A stretch of DNA of 64,000 nucleotides from Vulcanimicrobiota bacterium (lineage in GTDB: Bacteria > Vulcanimicrobiota > Vulcanimicrobiia > Vulcanimicrobiales > Vulcanimicrobiaceae): assembly GCA_003164495.1 (NCBI GenBank), contig PLTN01000165.1:14985-78984 (forward strand), in the 5' to 3' direction. Below the pieces are notes generated by a model that saw nothing but the letters and a program-made list of their open reading frames with translations, did not search any database and was not told the origin of the DNA. Positions 51,456-60,543 of this stretch are shown here, piece by piece (the stretch's first letter is position 1; every line of letters starts with the position of its first letter). The position numbers and the translations under genes were made by a program.

Positions 51456-53354
51456 ATGCAGCAAGCACTTGAGATCATTGTGGGAGGACTGCTGCAAGGC
51501 GGCGCGTTTGCGCTCGTAGCTCTGGGCTTCGCGCTGATCTATCGCGTCACCGGAATGCTCAATCTCGCGCAGGGTGCCTTCGTCATCGTCGGCGCGCTCT
51601 TGCTCTACACGTTTCACCAAGTGCTGGCGTGGCCGCTGGCGCTGGCGTTTCTCGCATCGCTGTTCATTTCGGTGATCATCGGAACCGTGCTGGCGCAGTT
51701 CGTCTTGGAACCGGCACTGCGAAAATTGCCGCCGGGCGGTTCGATCATGATCACGGCCGGACTGCTGACGCTCTTCGAAGGCGCGATTCTGTTGACGTGG
51801 GGCAGTCAGCCCTATCAGCTCGATCCGTTCACCGGTTCGCGCTCGTACGAAGTTTTCGGCATCCTCTTCCCGACGCAAGCACCGTGGGACGCAGGCGGCA
51901 CGGTGCTCATCGTCGCCGCGATGTGGTACGTGCTGCAGAAAACGCGCTTCGGCATGGCGTTGCGCGCCTGTTCGGAAAATCACGCCGCGGCCGCGCTGAT
52001 GGGGATCGACGTGCGAAGGATGACGATCGCATCGTTCGCCGCCGCAGCCGGGATCGGCGCGATTGCCGGCATGCTGATCGGGCCGATCATCTCGCTTGAA
52101 TTCAGCGGCGGCGGCATCTTCTCGACATCGGGCTTCATCGCGCTCTCGATCGGCGGCGCCGCATCGTTCTTCGGCCCGATCGTCGGCGGACTCAGCCTCG
52201 GTTTGATCGAGCAAGGCGCGGCCGGCTACATCTCGTCGATGTTCTCGACGACGATCGCGCTCATACTCTTGCTCGTCATGCTCGTCGTGCGCCCGACCGG
52301 ACTCATCGCGGGCCGCATTCACCGCCGCGAAGACGTGCGCGACGTTCCGAAAAATCAGAGCAGCGTTTCGACGCGCCTCAACGGCACCCAAAAGCGCGCC
52401 CTGGGCGCCGTGGCGCTGCTGGCGATCGTTTTCGCGCCGTTCCTCGTGAGCGCGCAACTGCTGAGCTCGCTCGTGATCGCCGGCATCATCTACATCGCGC
52501 TGCTCGGACTCGACGTGCTGATGGGCTATTGCGGTTTGGTCAGCCTCGGCAACGCGGCGTTCATGGCGACCGGCGGTTACACCGCCGCGATCTGCTGCAT
52601 CGACTTCCACCTCGCACCGCTGCTGGGCATGCTTGCCGGGCTCGTGGTTTCGCTCGTCTGCGCGAGCATTCTGTCGTTCGTGACGGTGAAGCTGCGCGGG
52701 CTCTACATGGCGCTCGCAACGCTGTCGTTCGGCCTCTTGATCGATTCGCTCGCGCTCGGCATGCGCGATTGGACGGGTGGTCCGTCCGGACTGCCCGGCA
52801 TTCCGAGTTTCTCGATCGGCAGTTTGGTGTTTGCCAGTCCGACGGCCAACTACTATCTGGTGTGGGGCATCGTCGTCGTGAGCTTGGTGGCGCTGGCGAA
52901 CGCGATGCGTTCGGACTTCGGCCGCGCGCTGCGCGCCATCCACACGGACCAAACAGCGGCGCTCTCACTCGGCGTCGACGTGCCGCGCTACAAACTCTAC
53001 GCCTTCCTGATCGGCGCGGCGTTCGCGTCGATCTCCGGCAGCCTGCTCGCGTTCGACTTCCACTTCATCTCACCGACGATGGTGAGCACGGATCAGTCGT
53101 TTCTGCTGGTGACGATGTTGATCATCGGCGGTGAAGCGACGCTCGTGGGCCCGGTGATCGGCGTCATCCTGTTGACGCTCTTGCCGACGCTCTTCCAGTT
53201 CTTGGATACGTATAAAACGATGGCGTCGGGGCTCTTGCTCGTTGCCGCGCTGCTGTATTTCCCAAGCGGCCTCTACGGCGGGTTCACCTCGCTCGTCCGC
53301 CGCCTCTCCGGCACTCCCCGCACCCCGAGCCCAACCGTCCTCACGGCAGATTGA
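51456..53354 (+). CDS. fused LivH-LivM ABC permease
   Basis: 632 residues, two permease domains in one chain. LivH part: residues about 1-285 (VGGLLQGGAFALVALGFALI, EAA-like loop ALRACSENHAAAALMGIDV). LivM part: about 325-610 (GLDVLMGYCGLVSLGNAAFM, LRGLYMALATLSFGLL, loop ALRAIHTDQTAALSLGVDV). They are joined by a polar linker (RIHRREDVRDVPKNQSSVST). About 16-18 membrane helices. It forms the channel for the LivK-like protein encoded divergently. The two ATPase subunits must come from elsewhere. Confidence 0.92.
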   Translation: MQQALEIIVGGLLQGGAFALVALGFALIYRVTGMLNLAQGAFVIVGALLLYTFHQVLAWPLALAFLASLFISVIIGTVLAQFVLEPALRKLPPGGSIMITAGLLTLFEGAILLTWGSQPYQLDPFTGSRSYEVFGILFPTQAPWDAGGTVLIVAAMWYVLQKTRFGMALRACSENHAAAALMGIDVRRMTIASFAAAAGIGAIAGMLIGPIISLEFSGGGIFSTSGFIALSIGGAASFFGPIVGGLSLGLIEQGAAGYISSMFSTTIALILLLVMLVVRPTGLIAGRIHRREDVRDVPKNQSSVSTRLNGTQKRALGAVALLAIVFAPFLVSAQLLSSLVIAGIIYIALLGLDVLMGYCGLVSLGNAAFMATGGYTAAICCIDFHLAPLLGMLAGLVVSLVCASILSFVTVKLRGLYMALATLSFGLLIDSLALGMRDWTGGPSGLPGIPSFSIGSLVFASPTANYYLVWGIVVVSLVALANAMRSDFGRALRAIHTDQTAALSLGVDVPRYKLYAFLIGAAFASISGSLLAFDFHFISPTMVSTDQSFLLVTMLIIGGEATLVGPVIGVILLTLLPTLFQFLDTYKTMASGLLLVAALLYFPSGLYGGFTSLVRRLSGTPRTPSPTVLTAD

Positions 53355-53379
53355 CTATCGAACGTATGTTCGATATAAT
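53351..53379 (+). promoter_or_regulatory. imuB promoter with LexA (SOS) box in the spacer
   Basis: TTGACT (53351-53356) and TATAAT (53374-53379) are separated by 17 nt. The spacer holds CGAACGTATGTTCG (53359-53372), a perfect match to the Gram-positive-type LexA consensus CGAAC-N4-GTTCG. ATG follows 9 nt after TATAAT, so the transcript is probably leaderless. The 19-mer TATCGAACGTATGTTCGAT is identical to that before dnaE2. Confidence 0.88.
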
Positions 53380-53388
53380 CGGCGCCCC

Positions 53389-54867
53389 ATGCCGATTGTC
53401 TGCGTCTGGATCCCGGCGTTCCGGCTCGCCGTTGCCCGGCTGAACGGGTCCGTCGACCTGAACGACCCCGTGATCGTGGCCGACAAGCTCGAACGCGGCC
53501 GGGTCGTCGACTGCTCCTTGCCGGCGGCGGTCCTCGGGGTTCGGCCGGGGATGACGCTCGTGCAAGCGCAGGCCGTGGCCAACGAGGCCCGGACGGTGGT
53601 CGACGATCGCGAGCGGGACGCGGCGGTCTGGGCCGACGTGCTCGAGGCGCTCGATGCCGCCTCGCCGCTGGTCGAAGACGCGGGCTGGGGCCGGGCCTTC
53701 CTTGAGATGCACGGCATCGAGGGCAGTGCCTACGGCTGGATCGGGGCGGTCCGCAACGCGCTGGCCGGGTTCGATCTGCCGCTGCGGGTGGGTCTGGGGC
53801 CGAACCCGTTCGTCGCGCGCGCGGCGGCGATGCTCGGCGACGGGGCGATCTGCGACGGCGACCCGGCGGCCTTCCTCACCGCTCTGCCGCTGGAATTGCT
53901 CGATTGCGGCGACGACGTCTGCGACCGGCTGCGCTTGCTCGGGGTCGCCACGCTCGGCGATCTGGCCGCGCTGCCGCACGGGCCGTTCGTGCGCCGCTTC
54001 GGCCCGGCGTCGGGACGCTGGCACGAGTGGGCGCGCGGAATCGACCGCCGGTGCTTGCGTCCGCGGCCGCGCGCCTTGCGGATCGACCGCAGCAGCTACG
54101 GCGAGGGCGAGGCCACTTCCGAAGAAGCCGTGCTCTTTGCGCTGCGCTCGCTGGTCAACCGCGTCGTCGACGATCTGGGCGCGGCGGGGAAACGCGCGGG
54201 GCGGCTCGTGCTCGCGCTCGAGTGCGAGAACGGCGACGTCCGCGAACTGACGACGCGCGTCGCGCAACCCACCGCGGTACCGGCAACGCTGTTCAACCTG
54301 CTGCGGGCACGCCTCGAGGGCGTCGTCCTCGACGCGCCCGTCACCGGTTTGCGTCTCGTCGCCGAGGGACTCGAAGACGGCGGCGTGCCGCTCGCGCTCT
54401 TCGCCGCCGGCGATCCGGATCCGGATGCGCTCGGCGTCGTCCTCGCGCGACTCGATGCCGCATTCGGCGACGGCGGCGCATTGCGCACGCGCATCGTGAA
54501 CGGCCCGCGCGTCGAGCGGCGCTTCGCGCACGACCCGTTCACGCTCGAACCGTTGGTGACGAAAAGCTGGACCGCCGCCGCGCCGGCACCGTTACCGCAA
54601 ACGGCAACACTGCAATTCCATCCCATTGCACCGCAAACCGTCGCCGTGCGCGTGATCGGCGGCGCACCACGATTCGTCGGCACGCCCGCGCAAACGGTAC
54701 TCGATGCGGCCGGCCCGTGGCGCGTTGAAGAAGCGTGGTGGGCAAGCGCAGTCGGAGCCGGCGAGCCGCTGGTGCGCGATGAATACGACGTGCTGCTCGA
54801 CGACGGCTCGCTCGTCCGCATCGCGCACGAATCGAGTACCTGGAGCATCCGCGGGGTCTACGATTAA
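53389..54867 (+). CDS. imuB: ImuB-type Y-family DNA polymerase homologue
   Basis: 492 residues from ATG 53389 (MPIVCVWIPAFRLAVARLN); the track start is 49 codons early. UmuC-like palm/finger region (VCSLPAAVLGVRPGMTLVQA; SPLVEDAGWGRAFLEMHGI), where the catalytic acidic triad is not intact, as expected for ImuB. Helix-hairpin-helix DRLRLLGVATLGDLAALPHG (about 185) and a C-terminal ImuB extension. ImuB is a non-catalytic adaptor that recruits DnaE2 to the sliding clamp in SOS mutagenesis. imuA is not in the window; dnaE2 is 5.8 kb downstream behind the same SOS box. Confidence 0.88.
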   Translation: MPIVCVWIPAFRLAVARLNGSVDLNDPVIVADKLERGRVVDCSLPAAVLGVRPGMTLVQAQAVANEARTVVDDRERDAAVWADVLEALDAASPLVEDAGWGRAFLEMHGIEGSAYGWIGAVRNALAGFDLPLRVGLGPNPFVARAAAMLGDGAICDGDPAAFLTALPLELLDCGDDVCDRLRLLGVATLGDLAALPHGPFVRRFGPASGRWHEWARGIDRRCLRPRPRALRIDRSSYGEGEATSEEAVLFALRSLVNRVVDDLGAAGKRAGRLVLALECENGDVRELTTRVAQPTAVPATLFNLLRARLEGVVLDAPVTGLRLVAEGLEDGGVPLALFAAGDPDPDALGVVLARLDAAFGDGGALRTRIVNGPRVERRFAHDPFTLEPLVTKSWTAAAPAPLPQTATLQFHPIAPQTVAVRVIGGAPRFVGTPAQTVLDAAGPWRVEEAWWASAVGAGEPLVRDEYDVLLDDGSLVRIAHESSTWSIRGVYD

Positions 54868-54916
54868 GGTCCGCTTGCGACTTCGCGCGTTGACGTACGC
54901 AACCAGACGTGCGACA

Positions 54917-56275
54917 ATGACATGTCACCAGCGCGATCGTTCGTTCTCTTTTGCCGATCAATTGCGCATTTTTGAAAGACGAACGATCATTTCACCCTTC
55001 GATAGCCTTGGGCTGCGACCGCAGCTTCTGCGTGCCGTGGCGGAGCTTGGGTTCACCGAGCCTACCCCCGTCCAAACCGCCTCGATTCCGCCCGCGTTGA
55101 GCGGACGCGATCTGCTTGCCAGCGCCGCCACCGGCAGCGGCAAATCGGCCGCCTTCGGGTTGCCGCTCGTGCAAATGCTGATGGATCTGCCGCGCGGTAC
55201 GACGCGCGCACTGATTCTCGCACCGACGCGCGAACTCGCCGCCCAAATCACCGCGCACCTCACCGCGTTCGCCAAGCATACGACCGTCAAAGTTGCGGCC
55301 GTGTACGGCGGCGTCGGTTTCGGTCAGCAAGCCTCCGCATTCAAACGCGGCACCGACATCATCGTCGCGACGCCCGGACGTTTGCTCGATCATCTTGCGC
55401 AGAAAACCGCCTCGCTCGACAACATCTCGTTTCTCGTCATCGACGAAGCGGATCGCATGCTCGACATGGGCTTTCTGCCCACCGTGCGCCGCATTCTGCG
55501 CGTGCTTCCGACCAAACGTCAGACCCTGTTCTTCTCGGCCACGATCCCGCCGGAAATTGCAGCGCTCAGCAAAGACATGCTGCAGAACCCGCACCGCGTC
55601 GACCTCGCGCCCGCGAAAGGTCCGGCCGTCGGCATCACGCAGACGGTGTACACCGTCGGTCAGATGCAGAAGAACGATATGCTCCTCGAGCTGCTCAAAG
55701 ACAACAATATCTTCAGCGCGATCGTGTTCACGCGCACCAAAGCGCGTGCCAATCGCCTCGCGGCGCATCTTCTCAAGCACGACGTTGAAGCCGACCGCAT
55801 TCACGGCGACCGTTCGCAAGCCCAGCGCACGCGCGCGCTGCAAGACTTCAAGCGCGGGAAATTCCGCGTGCTGGTCGCGACCGATATCGCGGCGCGCGGC
55901 ATCGACATCGCCGAGCTCGGACACGTGATCAACTTCGACGTGCCGATGGTGCCCGAAGATTACGTCCATCGCGTCGGCCGCACCGCGCGCGCATCGGCAA
56001 CCGGCGATGCGATCACGTTCGTCGCCGCCGACGAAGAGAAGTACTTCGCGCAGATCGAGAAAGTGCTCGGCAAGCGCCTCGACCGCGCGAAAACGCCGGA
56101 CCTCCCGCCGGTCGCGCAGAATCCCGTGCGTTACACGGACGACGTTCCGGGCGCCCAGCGTCCGCGCTCGCCGCGTCCGCCGCGGAACGCACACGCACCG
56201 GCCGCCGCTGCGAGCTCCTCGCCGCGCCGCGAATTCCGTTCGCTGCCGCCGAGCAAGAGCGGCCGGCCCCGCTAA
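54917..56275 (+). CDS. rhlE: DEAD-box RNA helicase, RhlE-like
   Basis: 452 residues from ATG 54917; a shorter start is possible because the family usually begins near SPFDSLGLRPQLLRAVAELG. Motifs: Q motif TPVQTASIP, motif I ATGSGKS, Ia PTRELAAQ, motif II DEAD (VIDEADRMLDMGF), motif III SAT, motif V ATDIAARGIDI and motif VI HRVGRTAR. The basic Pro/Arg-rich tail after about residue 400 likely binds RNA. Acts in rRNA maturation or RNA decay. Independent of the neighbouring SOS genes. Confidence 0.93.
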   Translation: MTCHQRDRSFSFADQLRIFERRTIISPFDSLGLRPQLLRAVAELGFTEPTPVQTASIPPALSGRDLLASAATGSGKSAAFGLPLVQMLMDLPRGTTRALILAPTRELAAQITAHLTAFAKHTTVKVAAVYGGVGFGQQASAFKRGTDIIVATPGRLLDHLAQKTASLDNISFLVIDEADRMLDMGFLPTVRRILRVLPTKRQTLFFSATIPPEIAALSKDMLQNPHRVDLAPAKGPAVGITQTVYTVGQMQKNDMLLELLKDNNIFSAIVFTRTKARANRLAAHLLKHDVEADRIHGDRSQAQRTRALQDFKRGKFRVLVATDIAARGIDIAELGHVINFDVPMVPEDYVHRVGRTARASATGDAITFVAADEEKYFAQIEKVLGKRLDRAKTPDLPPVAQNPVRYTDDVPGAQRPRSPRPPRNAHAPAAAASSSPRREFRSLPPSKSGRPR

Positions 56276-57264
56276 AGCGCGAGCAGTTGTTCGGCGAAGA
56301 TCTTCTCGACCGAGGGGATCTTCACGGCCAGCTCTTGTTCGCCGAGATACGTGCGAATCGTATCGAGTACGGCACGCGAGGCGGTAACGCCGTACGGATA
56401 GATATCCGATCCGAGCGCATCGCGCGCCGCGGGTTCGATTAGCCCGAGCCGCGCATAGGGCTCCGCTTCGACGATGTGCCGGGCGAGAGTGCGCCGCTTC
56501 GCCTCGAGGAACGTATCGTAGATTTCGCGCGCGAGCCACGGATGCGCTTCGTGCAGTTCGCGGCGAACGATGAAGCAGTGATTGATCGGGAAGAGCCCGG
56601 TCTTCGCGTAGTAGCGCCGCGCCTCGGCGATCGGGTCGGGGAACAAGCGCCGCAGTTCGGGTTGCGCGTTCAAATCGACGCCGCTGCGATCGACGGCACC
56701 CAAGGCACTGATGTAGTGCAGCGTTCCGTGCAGCTCGCCCGCCAGCAGCATCTGCGCGATGCTGCTGTTCTCGGGAATGTAGGTGAGCTGCACGCCGGGC
56801 GGCGGCTGGAAGTTGGTCGCCGACGCGTGGCTCTTCTCGCCGCCGCGTTCCATGAAGTAGTGCATCTCGCGCATGCCCACGCCGAACTCGTGCTGCAAGA
56901 TCCCGCGTTCCCAAAGGGCGGCCGTTTGCTGGAATTCGGGTACGCCTAAACGCTTGCCGCGCAGATCGGCCGGCGTCGTGATGCCCGAATCGACGCGCAC
57001 CATCATCTCGGTGTGAAAGAAGCGCCGCGCGGTGAAAATCGGCAGCGCCACCCACTCGCGATGACCGAGCGACGCGCTGATGAACAGCGACGAGAGCGAC
57101 ATCTCGGAGATATCGAACTGCGCGAACTTCAACTGACGCCAGAAGATCTCGCCCGGTTCGAGCACGGAGATCTCCGGCTCGACGCGTTCCCACGGCACCG
57201 TGCCGTCGATCACCGGCCGCGTACGTTCGTTGTTCGTCACGGCCATGCTCAGTTTGAGTTTCAC
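56272..57264 (-). CDS. 4,5-dihydroxyphthalate-decarboxylase-like protein (second copy)
   Basis: 330 residues from GTG 57264 (VKLKLSMAVTNNERTRPVID), the usual start for the family; the track start is 41 codons early. KFAQFDISEMSLSSLFISAS, REWVALPIFTARRFFHTEMM, DLRGKRLGVPEFQQTAALWE and PINHCFIVRRELHEAHPWLA. No signal peptide. It is distantly related to the gene at 31.9 kb. It lies 10 nt downstream of an aldo/keto reductase gene, so the two are probably one operon. 4 bp convergent overlap with rhlE. Confidence 0.82.
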   Translation of the reverse strand: MKLKLSMAVTNNERTRPVIDGTVPWERVEPEISVLEPGEIFWRQLKFAQFDISEMSLSSLFISASLGHREWVALPIFTARRFFHTEMMVRVDSGITTPADLRGKRLGVPEFQQTAALWERGILQHEFGVGMREMHYFMERGGEKSHASATNFQPPPGVQLTYIPENSSIAQMLLAGELHGTLHYISALGAVDRSGVDLNAQPELRRLFPDPIAEARRYYAKTGLFPINHCFIVRRELHEAHPWLAREIYDTFLEAKRRTLARHIVEAEPYARLGLIEPAARDALGSDIYPYGVTASRAVLDTIRTYLGEQELAVKIPSVEKIFAEQLLAL

Positions 57265-57274
57265 GAGAGGCCGC

Positions 57275-58234
57275 TTATCCCGGCGCGAGCGGGGTGAGGA
57301 TCTGGTCCATCTGCTGGAAGATGGCCGGATCGATCTGAAGGTCGGCGGCGGCCACGTTGTCGTCGACCTGCTCCGGCCGCGTCGCACCGACGATCACCGC
57401 CGACACGATCGTATCGCGTAAGCACCACGCGAGCGCGAGTTGGGCCATCGTGCAGCCGGCGCGTTCGGCCAGCGGTTTGATGCGCTGCACCGCATCGAGC
57501 ACCGGCTGCGTGAAGTAGTCAGCCATCATGCCGGCCGCGTTCGACGCCGCGCGCGTGCCCGGCGGTACGGCCCGCGCCGAGGTGTACTTGCCGCTGAGAA
57601 TGCCTTGCGCGAGCGGCGACCACACAACGTTTCCCAGCCCGAATTCACGGCAGGCCGGAAAGACGTCGCGCTGCACGTTGCGCCAGAGCGCGCTGTACTG
57701 CGGCTGATTGCTGATCGGAATCGCCCAGCCGCGCTCGGCCGCCAGCGTACAGGCGGCGGTGATCTGATCGGCGTTCCATTCCGAGACGCCCCAGTAGAGA
57801 ATCTTGCCGGCGCGCACGAGATCGTTCATCGCGCCGCACGTTTCATCGAGCGGCGTATCTTGGTCGTAACGATGGCATTGGTAGAGGTCGACGTATTCGA
57901 CGTCGAGTCGCCGCAAGCTCGCATCGATCTGCATGCGGATGTGCTTGCGCGAGAGCCCCGCGTCGTTCGGTCCGTCGCCCATCGGGAAGTAGACCTTGGT
58001 CGCCAGCACGATCGAATCGCGCGCGAAATCCTTGATCGCCCGGCCGACGACTTCTTCCGCCCCGCCGCGCGCATAGACGTTGGCCGTATCGAAGAACGTC
58101 ACGCCCAGCTCGTACGCCCGCCGCATACACGCCCGCGCCGTCGCTTCTTCCACGCTGCCGCCATAGGTCAACCACGACCCAAGCCCCACCGTGGAAACCT
58201 GCATCCCCCAACGCCCGATCGGTCGATACTGCAT
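57275..58234 (-). CDS. aldo/keto reductase (voltage-gated K+ channel beta-like)
   Basis: 319 residues. Catalytic residues: Asp in FFDTANVY and the adjacent Tyr (about 50), Lys in VLATKVYFP (about 79), His in LYQCHRYD (about 120). NADPH-binding segment GATRPEQVDDNVAA near the C-terminus. The TIM barrel is complete. The Kv-beta/YghZ-like branch reduces aldehydes and ketones with NADPH. First gene of a two-gene minus operon with the decarboxylase-like gene. Confidence 0.92.
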   Translation of the reverse strand: MQYRPIGRWGMQVSTVGLGSWLTYGGSVEEATARACMRRAYELGVTFFDTANVYARGGAEEVVGRAIKDFARDSIVLATKVYFPMGDGPNDAGLSRKHIRMQIDASLRRLDVEYVDLYQCHRYDQDTPLDETCGAMNDLVRAGKILYWGVSEWNADQITAACTLAAERGWAIPISNQPQYSALWRNVQRDVFPACREFGLGNVVWSPLAQGILSGKYTSARAVPPGTRAASNAAGMMADYFTQPVLDAVQRIKPLAERAGCTMAQLALAWCLRDTIVSAVIVGATRPEQVDDNVAAADLQIDPAIFQQMDQILTPLAPG

Positions 58235-58264
58235 ACGTGCCTGTTCCTACGACGTACCCCCATT

Positions 58265-58306
58265 GTCATCCCGAGCGGAGCGCCGCAGGGCGCGTAGTCG
58301 AGGGAC
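58265..58306 (+). repeat. dispersed repeat, copy 1
   Basis: GTCATCCCGAGCGGAGCGCC followed by a variable middle and AGTCGAGGGAC. The first 20 nt are identical to the copy inside dnaE2 at 62225, and the same end motif (GTCGAGGGAC) closes both. The form GTCATCCCGAG...TCGAGGGAC resembles REP-like intergenic repeats common in some soil bacteria. Confidence 0.75.
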
Positions 58307-58407
58307 AGCGAGCATCTTTCCATTCGCCAGTGCAATGCCGGCGCACGTTGTTGTTACACCACTCGTCCGCCCTACGGCGTCCGAGCTCGGCGACGACGGT
58401 TAGGGCG

Positions 58408-58431
58408 GTCCCTCGACAAGCTCGGGATGGC
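58408..58431 (-). repeat. dispersed repeat, inverted partial copy
   Basis: GTCCCTCGACAAGCTCGGGATG on the plus strand, which in reverse complement reads CATCCCGAGCTTGTCGAGGGAC, i.e. the start and end motifs of the repeat with a short middle. With copy 1 it forms an inverted pair flanking about 100 bp. Confidence 0.65.
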
Positions 58432-58483
58432 ATGGGGGCAACGCTACATTGTCCATTCCCCGAACGCCGCGCAGCGCCGAACG

Positions 58484-58499
58484 GCTACATTTATGTAGC
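58484..58499 (-). terminator. possible hairpin after the MFS gene
   Basis: GCTACAT-TT-ATGTAGC, a perfect 7-bp inverted repeat starting 1 nt beyond the MFS stop codon. The loop is only 2 nt and no clear T-tract follows in the direction of transcription, so a terminator is only one possibility. Confidence 0.3.
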
Positions 58500-58500
58500 T

Positions 58501-60018
58501 TTACTCGGCGCCGCCGTGGGCCATTGCGGGAGCGGCTCCGGCTGTCTTGTTCGGCTTCATGAAGAACACGAAGACCAGGGCGAACAAGAATACGAAGGCG
58601 CAAATTCGGAAGAGGTAGTCGTAGGCGATCACCGTTGCCGACTGCAGGATCAGGCCGTTGATCTGGCCCATCGAGGCTCCGTGGCTCTGCGTTACGCCGC
58701 CGGCGAGGGCCATCCAGGCGATGGTCGTTTCGCTGGCGAGTAGCGTCGTCAACACCGCGATGCCGACGCTCGCGCCGAGCTGGCGCACCAGCATGGAGAT
58801 GCCGGTCGCGCTCGCGAGTTCGTTCTTCGGCAGCGGCGAGAGCATCGCGGTCGTTACCGGCACGAACATCAAGCCCATACCGAGGCCCTGAATCATACGC
58901 GGCCAGAAGATATCGCCGACGCCGGCGTATTGGTTGAGATCGCCGAGCGCCCAACACGACCAGGCGGAGAGCACGAGACCGAGTGCGGTGAGGATGCGCA
59001 CGTCGATGAATTGCATCAACCGGCCGACGACGATCATCGACGCCGCCGTCGCAAGGGCGCCGGGCAGCAACGCTAGGCCCGTGTCGTACGCGGTCATGCC
59101 CATCGACGTTTGAAAGAAGAGCGGCATGATCAGCGAGGTGCCGTAGAGCCCGAAGCCGACGACGACGAGCAGCAAGTTCCCGAAAACGAATGTCGGAAAC
59201 CGGAACGATCGCAAATCGACCAGCGGATGCTTGTCGTGCAGCGACTTGTAGATGAACCACGCGCTCGCCGCGACCGAGACGGCCGTGAGGATGACGATGG
59301 TGGGCGAATCGTACCAGTCGTCGTGCTGGCCACGCTCGAGCACGTACTGAATCGCGCCGATACCGGTTGAGAGCAAGGCGAGCCCGAGCCAATCGATGCC
59401 GCCCTTGGGCTTCTCGAGATAACTCGGATCGGGGATGAACGCGATCGTCATGAAGAACGCCGCGATGCCGATCGGAATGTTCACCAAGAATAAGAGCGGC
59501 CAGGTGGCGTTGTCGATGATGTAGCCGCCGATCAGCGGTCCGAGCGCCGGACCCACCATCGCACCGATGCCGAAGATCGCCGTGGCCATGCCGCGTTTAC
59601 CGGGCGGAAACGTTTCGAAGATGATCGCTTGCGCCGTCGGCTGCAGCGCGCCGCCGCCGAAGCCTTGCAGAATGCGGTAGAACGTCAGTTGCCACACGGT
59701 CGTGGCCGTGCCGCACAGGAACGACGCGATCGTGAAGATCGCAACGCAGCCGGCGTAGAAACGCTTGCGGCCGAATTTCGCGGTGAGCCAGCCGTTGAGC
59801 GGCATCGTGATGACGCTCGCGAGCAGATAGCCGGTGACGACCCAGGCGGCATCGTCGAGCGACGCGCCGAGCGTTCCGGCGATCGTGTTCAGGCCGACGT
59901 TGACGACCGTGCCGTCGACGATCGCCATGATCATGCCGAGCATGACCGTGAGCGAAATCAGATACGGCGAGGTGGCCCGACGTGCCGGAGCAGGCGCGAC
60001 CGCCAGCGTCGCGCTCAT
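58501..60018 (-). CDS. DHA2-family (EmrB/QacA-like) MFS multidrug transporter
   Basis: 505 residues, about 14 membrane helices. DHA2 signatures: MLGMIMAIVDGTVVNVGLNT (helix 1, motif D1), LDDAAWVVTGYLLASVITMP, GWLTAKFGRKRFY (motif A, loop 2-3), GFGGGALQPTAQAIIFETFP and GPALGPLIGGYI (motif C). Proton-driven drug efflux at the inner membrane. The ATG follows the padR TAG directly with no gap, so it is co-translated with and regulated by PadR. Confidence 0.93.
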   Translation of the reverse strand: MSATLAVAPAPARRATSPYLISLTVMLGMIMAIVDGTVVNVGLNTIAGTLGASLDDAAWVVTGYLLASVITMPLNGWLTAKFGRKRFYAGCVAIFTIASFLCGTATTVWQLTFYRILQGFGGGALQPTAQAIIFETFPPGKRGMATAIFGIGAMVGPALGPLIGGYIIDNATWPLLFLVNIPIGIAAFFMTIAFIPDPSYLEKPKGGIDWLGLALLSTGIGAIQYVLERGQHDDWYDSPTIVILTAVSVAASAWFIYKSLHDKHPLVDLRSFRFPTFVFGNLLLVVVGFGLYGTSLIMPLFFQTSMGMTAYDTGLALLPGALATAASMIVVGRLMQFIDVRILTALGLVLSAWSCWALGDLNQYAGVGDIFWPRMIQGLGMGLMFVPVTTAMLSPLPKNELASATGISMLVRQLGASVGIAVLTTLLASETTIAWMALAGGVTQSHGASMGQINGLILQSATVIAYDYLFRICAFVFLFALVFVFFMKPNKTAGAAPAMAHGGAE

Positions 60019-60495
60019 CTATTCGTGCGTCAGCAATGCGTAGAGATCGCGGCGCGTACGTTCGAGAATCGCCAACGCCTGCGTGTACATTTCAACGTTG
60101 CGCGTTCGGCCGATTTCTTTGAGCACCATCTTGATGCCGACCATCGTCTGCACGCTGCGCGCGATCAGCGATACGGCACCTTTGGTCTCGGGCGACGCGT
60201 CATCCGAGGGAGTCGTCTCGCGGTGCTTGGCCAGCAGCTCGCTGCCTTTGTCCGTGATCGTGTAGACGCGCTTGCCGTCGATGTCTTGGCCGGTGAGGAA
60301 GTCGCCCTCTTCGAGCATTTGCAGCGCCGGGTAAATCGAGCCCGGGCTCGGGCGGAAGCCGCGCTTCTCTTCGATCGTGAGCATGATGTCGTAGCCGTGC
60401 CGCGGACCGTCCCACAGGATCTCGAGGATGTCGTACTTGATGCTGCCGCGTTCGGACTCACCGAACGGGCGGCGCCCGCGGTGATGATGCTGCAT
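60019..60495 (-). CDS. PadR-family transcriptional regulator
   Basis: 158 residues from ATG 60495, which has a GGAGGG ribosome site 8 nt upstream; the track start is 28 codons early, inside the promoter. His-rich start MQHHHRGRR, winged helix GSIKYDILEILWDGPRHGYD, GFRPSPGSIYPALQMLEEGD (typical PadR recognition helix), wing DGKRVYTITDKG, C-terminal dimer helices. PadR proteins repress drug or phenolic-acid genes and respond to ligands. It is the first gene of the padR-MFS operon and probably autoregulatory. Confidence 0.92.
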   Translation of the reverse strand: MQHHHRGRRPFGESERGSIKYDILEILWDGPRHGYDIMLTIEEKRGFRPSPGSIYPALQMLEEGDFLTGQDIDGKRVYTITDKGSELLAKHRETTPSDDASPETKGAVSLIARSVQTMVGIKMVLKEIGRTRNVEMYTQALAILERTRRDLYALLTHE

Positions 60496-60514
60496 GGAGT
60501 GTCCCTCCGGTTTG

Positions 60515-60526
60515 TCGATATATCGA
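60515..60526. promoter_or_regulatory. palindrome in padR leader
   Basis: TCGATATATCGA, a perfect 12-bp palindrome 20 nt upstream of the padR ATG, between the promoter and the ribosome site. Possible second operator for PadR. Confidence 0.45.
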
Positions 60527-60543
60527 ATCATGTTGATAAAACC

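Larger units (their letters stand above)
58235..58500. other. 266 bp intergenic region with dispersed repeat elements
   Basis: Longest gene-free gap apart from the pseudogene patches. It contains a repeat in each orientation (58265-58306 and 58408-58431) and a short hairpin (58484-58499). No supported ORF: the track ORFs here read through the repeats and have no family features. It lies upstream of the AKR operon and downstream of the MFS gene, both on the minus strand. Confidence 0.6.

Noticed and set aside
51432-52952. 506-codon minus-strand ORF
   Set aside because: Antisense to the LivH-LivM fusion; extremely Arg/Glu/His-rich as expected for the reverse of membrane-protein codons.
54992-57193. 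733-codon minus-strand ORF
   Set aside because: Runs antisense through rhlE and in the wrong frame of the decarboxylase-like gene; no coherent domain.
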